Assembly: GCA_963763305.1 (NCBI GenBank)
Contig: CAVXNP010000001.1
Coordinates: 868,001 to 932,000 of the forward strand
DNA: 64,000 nucleotides
Reading direction: 5' to 3'
DNA from: CAVXNP01 sp963763305
GTDB taxonomy: Bacteria; Pseudomonadota; Gammaproteobacteria; Xanthomonadales; Rhodanobacteraceae
Part shown: positions 60,211-64,000 of the stretch, piece after piece
Layout of the letters: each line of letters opens with the position of its first letter
Numbering within the stretch: position 1 is the stretch's first letter
Program-made: the position numbers and the translations under genes
The notes under the pieces: model-generated
What the model saw: only the letters and a program-made list of their open reading frames with translations
What the model was told of the DNA's origin: nothing
The model's database searches: none

Positions 60211-61172
60211 GCGTGCCCTCCGGTGGCGAGTTTTTCGGCCACGCGCAGCACCGCCGAGCGGGCACGCGGGTTGGCGGCCAGTTCCGCGTCGGACGGGAAC
60301 CGCGCCTTGCCCACGGCCGCCAGCCGCGCCGGCGCGGCAGCCACCGGCGGACCGCGCCGGCTGCCCTGCACACGGCCGGCATGATCGCGGATGAACAGCT
60401 TGACCGCGCGGTCCTCCAGCGAATGAAAGCTGATGATCGACAGCCGGCCACCGGGCTTGAGGCATTCCAGCGCGGCGGCCAGACCCTCGCGCAATGCATC
60501 CAGTTCGCCGTTGACCTGGATCCGCAGCGCCTGGAAGCTGCGCGTGGCCGGATGCTTGCCCGGTTCGCGCCGACCCACCACGCGCTCGATCAGCGCGGCC
60601 AGCTGGCCGGTGCGGGTGAACGGAGTGGTGTCGCGATCCGCCACGATGGCGCGGGCGATCCGGCGGCCGTGGCGCTCCTCGCCGAATTGCCACAGCACTT
60701 CGGCGATCTCGCGCTCGCTGGCGCGGGCCAGGAATTCGGCGGCGCTCTCGCCGCGGGTGGTGTCCATGCGCATGTCCAGCGGCGCATCGGCCATGAAGCT
60801 GAAGCCGCGCGCGGCCTCGTCCAGCTGCGGCGAGGACACGCCCAGGTCCAGCAGCACGCCGTCCAGCCCCGGCGCGGTCTCGTCCCAATCGGCCAGGGCA
60901 GCGAAGTTGTCGTGGCGGATGGCCACGCGCGGCTCGTCAGCGAACTCGGCCCGCGCCGCGGCGATCGCGGTCGGGTCACGGTCCATCAGCAACAGACGGC
61001 CTTGCGGCCCGAGTCGGGACAGCACGGCGCGGGCGTGACCGCCGCGACCGAAGGTGCCATCCAGATAACGCCCGCCTGCCTGCACGGCAAGGCCCTCCAC
61101 CGCTTCTTCCAGCATCACCGGGATATGCCGCAGCAGCCCGGAGCCTGAATCTGTCTTCCGGCCCTGTGCCAT
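60207..61172 (-). CDS. rsmH: 16S rRNA (cytosine-1402-N4)-methyltransferase
   Basis: RsmH/MraW (321 aa) methylates C1402 of 16S rRNA. LLRHIPVMLEEAVEGLAVQ, SAM loop LDGTFGRGGHARAVL, LLDLGVSSPQLDEAARGFSF, LDMRMD, and SIISFHSLEDRAVKLFIRD. I chose MAQGRKTDSG (61172) as start; 43 bp separates it from the mraZ stop. Intact, unlike most of the genes downstream. Confidence 0.97.
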   Translation of the reverse strand: MAQGRKTDSGSGLLRHIPVMLEEAVEGLAVQAGGRYLDGTFGRGGHARAVLSRLGPQGRLLLMDRDPTAIAAARAEFADEPRVAIRHDNFAALADWDETAPGLDGVLLDLGVSSPQLDEAARGFSFMADAPLDMRMDTTRGESAAEFLARASEREIAEVLWQFGEERHGRRIARAIVADRDTTPFTRTGQLAALIERVVGRREPGKHPATRSFQALRIQVNGELDALREGLAAALECLKPGGRLSIISFHSLEDRAVKLFIRDHAGRVQGSRRGPPVAAAPARLAAVGKARFPSDAELAANPRARSAVLRVAEKLATGGHA

Positions 61173-61215
61173 GCGCACTCCCGCTCCCGTCTCGCTCGTT
61201 TGATATCCGCGCCCC

Positions 61216-61663
61216 TTACAGGCGCAGGTCTGCCATGTCTTCGGTGATGTCGCTTTCGCCGATGGTCTGGCGGATCTTCATCAGGTGTGCCTGCTCGCTC
61301 CACAGCTCGAACTTGTTGCCCATGCCCAGCAGCACCGCCTTCTTCTCGATGCCGGTGGTGGCCCGCTGGCTGGCCGGCAAGCAGGATGCGGGCGGCGCTA
61401 TCGGGCTCGACGATCGAGGCGGCGCCGACCAGCTTCATCTGCATGTCGCGGTGGGCGGTCTTGACCTTGGACAGCGCATTGACCTGGTCGCGCACCGGCT
61501 CCCACTCGGCATAGGGGAACAACCAGAGACAGCCGGGCTCGAAGGGGTTGTAGGTGATCACCAGACGATTGGCGCACTCGCCCGCCACCTGCTCCCGATA
61601 CGCGGTCGGGATGGTCAGGCGGCCCTTGTCGTCGATGGTGATGGCGGTTTCGCCTTGAAACAC
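61216..61663 (-). CDS. mraZ: Transcriptional regulator MraZ (frameshifted)
   Basis: MraZ (~148 aa corrected), a SpoVT/AbrB-fold DNA-binding protein that autoregulates the dcw operon. Two repeats: GETAITIDDKGRLTIPTAYR and LVGAASIVEPDSAARILLP. One extra base near 61379 breaks the frame; corrected, the protein continues ASQRATTGIEKKAVLLGMGN and ends ...MADLRL at the TAA 61216-61218. The start is probably GTG 61663, giving VFQGETAIT, with GGAG six bases upstream. A matching MraZ box lies just upstream. Confidence 0.93.
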
Positions 61664-61680
61664 CTGAGACTCCACAAAAA

Positions 61681-61705
61681 CCCACGATTTCACACCGAAA
61701 CCCAC
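61681..61705 (-). promoter_or_regulatory. MraZ box: three 10-bp-spaced repeats
   Basis: Read on the minus strand the site is GTGGG-N5-GTGTG-N5-GTGGG, three direct repeats 10 bp apart (plus-strand CCCAC at 61681, CACAC at 61691, CCCAC at 61701). This matches the known architecture of MraZ operators (TGGG-type repeats spaced by 5 nt). The upstream repeat overlaps the -10 box, so binding would repress transcription. Confidence 0.8.
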
Positions 61706-61732
61706 GATAGTCTCGCCTCATGAGACTGTCAA
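61704..61732 (-). promoter_or_regulatory. dcw (mraZ) sigma-70 promoter
   Basis: On the minus strand TTGACA (61727-61732) is followed by exactly 17 bp and TATCGT (61704-61709), a near-consensus vegetative promoter about 40 bp upstream of the mraZ start. The spacer edges form an inverted repeat, AGTCTC (61709-61714) and GAGACT (61722-61727), which could bind another regulator. Confidence 0.8.
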
Positions 61733-61980
61733 GGAAATTTCGCTTGTGAAATCAAGGAGAAAGGCGAAGGTCTGGCGGTAATTGCGGTGCTTTCGAGGAT
61801 GTGTTGCAAGGTCCTTGAAAGCTAGGGATTTTCTGTACAGCGCTTGGGCGCTCGCCGGGCCACCCGCCGCCCCTCCAGACGCCGCGGCCGGTGCCGGGAT
61901 GAACCCGCCGTTCACGCAAGCGGGCGCACCACCCGCCCGCGCCAGTGGCGACGCGGGCGGCCGGTGGGTCCGGGAAAAGG
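61733..61980. other. Intergenic region rnpB-mraZ
   Basis: 248 bp without a supported gene, lying downstream of the rnpB 3' end and upstream of the mraZ promoter. A GC-rich stem (61933-61941 with 61952-61960) sits about 20 bp past the RNA and could be part of rnpB termination or 3' processing, though no T run follows it. Confidence 0.4.
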
Positions 61981-62345
<365 letters not shown>

Positions 62346-62349
62346 GGAG

Positions 62350-62355
62350 AGTATA
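62350..62355 (-). promoter_or_regulatory. rnpB -10 element
   Basis: On the minus strand TATACT lies about 6-10 bp upstream of the rnpB 5' end. The -35 region (about 62373-62378) falls inside the heptad array 62361-62388 and shows no TTGACA-like hexamer, so recognition may depend on the -10 or on another factor. Confidence 0.55.
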
Positions 62356-62360
62356 GAGCA

Positions 62361-62388
62361 GGGGCGAGGGGCGAGGGGCGAGGGGCGC
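62361..62388. repeat. Heptad tandem array GGGGCGA, four copies
   Basis: Four consecutive 7-bp units (three GGGGCGA and a final GGGGCGC) directly upstream of the rnpB -10 element. The complementary array TCGCCCC lies at 62421-62441, and between them GCGCGAGG/CCTCGCGC forms a further stem followed by TTTT. The unit is the same as in the array at 43012-43053. Confidence 0.9.
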
Positions 62389-62412
62389 GCGAGGTAAGCC
62401 TCGCGCTTTTCC

Positions 62413-63264
62413 CTAGCTACTCGCCCCTCGTCCCTCGCCCCTCTCATAAAGCGCCTTGCGCGGCGCGCCACTGATCGCCGCGGCCAGCTTGGCGGCCTTG
62501 GCCGGCGGCAGTTCCTCGCGCAGGATGGCAAAGACCCGCTGCCCTTCGGCCAGTCGCGCATCCACCTCTTCGCCGCGACCGGCCACCAGCACCACGCTCT
62601 CGCCGCGCTGCTGGTCCGGGTCGGACGCCACCCGCGCAGCCAGCGCCTCCAGTGGCTCACCCAGCACGGTTTCGAACAGCTTGGTCAGCTCCCGCGCCAG
62701 CACCGCCTCGCGCTCGGCGCCAAGCACATCGCGCATGTCGGCCAGGCTCTCGGCCACGCGGTGCGAGGATTCGTAGAAGATCAGCGTGCGCGACTCGCCG
62801 GCCAGCTCCTGCAACCGGCTCCGACGCGCCGCCGCCTTCGGTGGCAGGAAGCCCTCGAAGACAAAGCGGTCACTGGGCAGGCCGGCCACCGACAGCGCCG
62901 CAATCGCGGCGCACGCACCGGGTACCGGCACGCAACGGATGCCGGCTGCACGCGCCGCGCGCACCAGCCGGAAGCCCGGATCGCTGATCAGTGGCGTCCC
63001 GGCATCGGAAATAAGCGCCACCGATTCGCCCGCCTGCATGCGCCGCACCAGGGCGTCCACCGCGTCGCGCTCATTGTGCTCGTGCAACGCCAGCAAGGGC
63101 GTGGCGATGTTGTGGTGCAGCAGCAGCGGCCGGCTGTGGCGGGTGTCCTCGGCGGCGATCACGGCCGCTCCGCGCAAGGTCTGCACCGCGCGTGCGGAGA
63201 AATCGTCGCGATGGCCAATGGGGGTAGCCACCACCCACAGGCAGCCGGTCTGGACACAGGTCAT
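62413..63264 (-). CDS. rsmI: 16S rRNA (cytidine-1402-2'-O)-methyltransferase
   Basis: RsmI (283 aa), a tetrapyrrole-methylase-fold enzyme that methylates the ribose of C1402, the same nucleotide modified by RsmH from the dcw cluster. Motifs: LWVVATPIGHRDDFSARAVQ, AAEDTRHSRPLL, LISDAGTPLISDPGFRLV, VPVPGACAAIAALSVAGLP, TLIFYESSHRVAESL. The normal family ending (AAKLAAAISGAPRKALY) is followed by ERGEGRGASS, encoded by the heptad array, so the tail is probably an accidental extension. Divergent from the lpoA-like gene. Confidence 0.95.
   Translation of the reverse strand: MTCVQTGCLWVVATPIGHRDDFSARAVQTLRGAAVIAAEDTRHSRPLLLHHNIATPLLALHEHNERDAVDALVRRMQAGESVALISDAGTPLISDPGFRLVRAARAAGIRCVPVPGACAAIAALSVAGLPSDRFVFEGFLPPKAAARRSRLQELAGESRTLIFYESSHRVAESLADMRDVLGAEREAVLARELTKLFETVLGEPLEALAARVASDPDQQRGESVVLVAGRGEEVDARLAEGQRVFAILREELPPAKAAKLAAAISGAPRKALYERGEGRGASS
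62421..62441. repeat. Complementary heptad array TCGCCCC, three copies, in the rsmI 3' end
   Basis: Units TCGCCCC, TCGTCCC and TCGCCCC in a row. They lie inside the rsmI reading frame just before its stop codon and encode the Arg/Gly/Glu tail of RsmI. They are inverted relative to the array at 62361-62388. Confidence 0.9.
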
Positions 63265-63350
63265 GCGCAGGCACTCCAGTTCGCCGCGAGGGTGGGCGAC
63301 ACGATCGGCTATGATCGCTCACCATGTGGATGACGACCAAGGTACAACGC

Positions 63351-64000
63351 ATGCCCCTGTCTCGCGCCGCCCGGATCGCCTTGCCGATGTTGCTGGGTTT
63401 GCTGTTTCTAGGCATCGGCGGCTGCGTACCCAGCGCGACCACCCGCTCACCGGCCGAGCGCGCTGCCGAACAGAGCGCGGCCGAACTGGCCCGGCTGGGT
63501 CACTTCGACCAGGCCGCGCAGGCCTATCTGGACCTCGCACAGCAATCCGGGGATCCGGACCACTACCGCCTGCTGGCCGCCGACGTATATCGCGAGGAGG
63601 GCGAGCTGGAACGTGCCGCACCGGTACTGGACAGCATCCGGCGCGAGCGCCTGCGCGGGGACGACATCGCGCGTTACGACCTGCTTCGCGCCGAACTGGC
63701 ACTGGCCCGCAACGATCCCGCGCGGGCTCTGCAACTGACCACCCAGCCTACCCTGGCCGTTCCGCCCTCGCTGCACCTGCGGCTGCTGGAGTTGCGTGCG
63801 CGCGCAATGGAGCGCATGGGCGACCTGTGGGGCGCGGCGCGCACGCGGGTAGTCATGGACGAGCAGCTCAGTGGCCTGGATCGTGGCCAGAACCGCAAGC
63901 AGATCGTCGACCTGCTGCGTCAGCTGGGCGCCGGCCCGCTTCAGCAGCGCGCCGCCGCGATGCCCGCCGACGACCCGATGCTGGCCTGGACCAACGAGGC
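63351..64000 (+). CDS. lpoA: LppC/LpoA-family outer membrane lipoprotein, 5' part
   Basis: N-terminal part of an LpoA-like activator of penicillin-binding protein PBP1A; the frame is open to the right edge. A lipoprotein signal peptide (MLLGLLFLGIGGC) has the lipidated Cys in the lipobox. TPR-like helical repeats follow (AAELARLGHFDQAAQAYLDL, YRLLAADVYREEGELERAAP), as in the LpoA N-domain. I prefer ATG 63351 (MPLSRAARIALP); an in-frame ATG at 63324 is possible. The divergent rsmI-lpoA pair is the E. coli yraL-yraM arrangement. Confidence 0.88.
   Translation, partial: MPLSRAARIALPMLLGLLFLGIGGCVPSATTRSPAERAAEQSAAELARLGHFDQAAQAYLDLAQQSGDPDHYRLLAADVYREEGELERAAPVLDSIRRERLRGDDIARYDLLRAELALARNDPARALQLTTQPTLAVPPSLHLRLLELRARAMERMGDLWGAARTRVVMDEQLSGLDRGQNRKQIVDLLRQLGAGPLQQRAAAMPADDPMLAWTNE

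Noticed and set aside
61718..61915. 65-codon open frame upstream of mraZ on the minus strand
   Set aside because: It covers the mraZ promoter and has an Ala/Gly-rich, family-less sequence; the promoter reading is far better supported.
61928..61965. Rho-independent terminator after rnpB
   Set aside because: A GC-rich stem exists but no T run follows on the minus strand, so it is not called as a terminator.

Overview
This is 64 kb of a GC-rich gammaproteobacterial chromosome, most like the Xanthomonadales and probably Rhodanobacteraceae (Rhodanobacter/Dyella/Frateuria-like). That placement rests on protein style and gene order (pilSR beside sucCD, lptD-surA-pdxA-rsmA-apaG-apaH, dciA and an M23 gene between lpxC and secA, a dcw cluster lacking murD). 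It is not a database result. I saw no prophage, insertion sequence, CRISPR array, rRNA or tRNA. The window is mainly core genome with a few accessory modules.

Layout. 0-4.9 kb: sucD/sucC (minus), then pilS-pilR (plus). 4.9-8.9 kb: three-gene signalling operon (CHASE3-PAS kinase, single-domain response regulator, REC-kinase-REC hybrid). 9-16.1 kb: mannoside utilisation locus, with a secreted GH92 alpha-mannosidase divergent from a LacI regulator, a sugar MFS permease, a PfkB sugar kinase and an AGE-family epimerase/isomerase. Together these would free mannose, import it, convert it to fructose and phosphorylate that. 16.2-18.1 kb: M1 metallopeptidase. 18.2-20.2 kb: minimal NHEJ pair (Ku and a stand-alone LigD polymerase-type protein). 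20.3-23.8 kb: CheB-CheR-PAS-histidine kinase fusion with a response regulator. 24.2-32.8 kb: ssb, an MFS transporter, ispB, a dienelactone hydrolase, two UbiH-family hydroxylases, a six-helix membrane protein joined to a PduO-type cobalamin adenosyltransferase, and an HDAC-family deacetylase. 32.9-39.9 kb: lptD-surA-pdxA-rsmA-apaG-apaH. 40.2-44.7 kb: secA, an M23 peptidase and dciA. 44.9-61.7 kb: the division and cell-wall cluster on the minus strand, read mraZ-rsmH-ftsL-ftsI-murE-murF-mraY-ftsW-murG-murC-ddl-ftsQ-ftsA-ftsZ-lpxC. 62.0-64 kb: rnpB, rsmI and the 5' part of an lpoA-like lipoprotein gene.

Data quality matters here. Many essential genes carry single-base frameshifts (sucD, surA, pdxA, rsmA, apaH, lpxC and almost every gene from ftsZ to ftsI), and the conserved motifs continue in another frame. 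The density peaks between about 46 and 58 kb. This looks like consensus error, not decay, so I annotate these as interrupted genes and give the full span inferred from motif continuity.

The most interesting non-coding signals are: 7-bp G-rich repeat arrays (unit GGGGCGA/GGGACGA) facing complementary C-rich arrays, one pair of which occupies the rnpB promoter and encodes the tail of RsmI; a perfect 26-bp inverted repeat between dciA and lpxC; a near-ideal mraZ promoter with a three-repeat MraZ box; and paired LacI-type operators in the mannoside locus. The absence of murD between mraY and ftsW, as in Xanthomonas, points to an alternative D-Glu-adding route.
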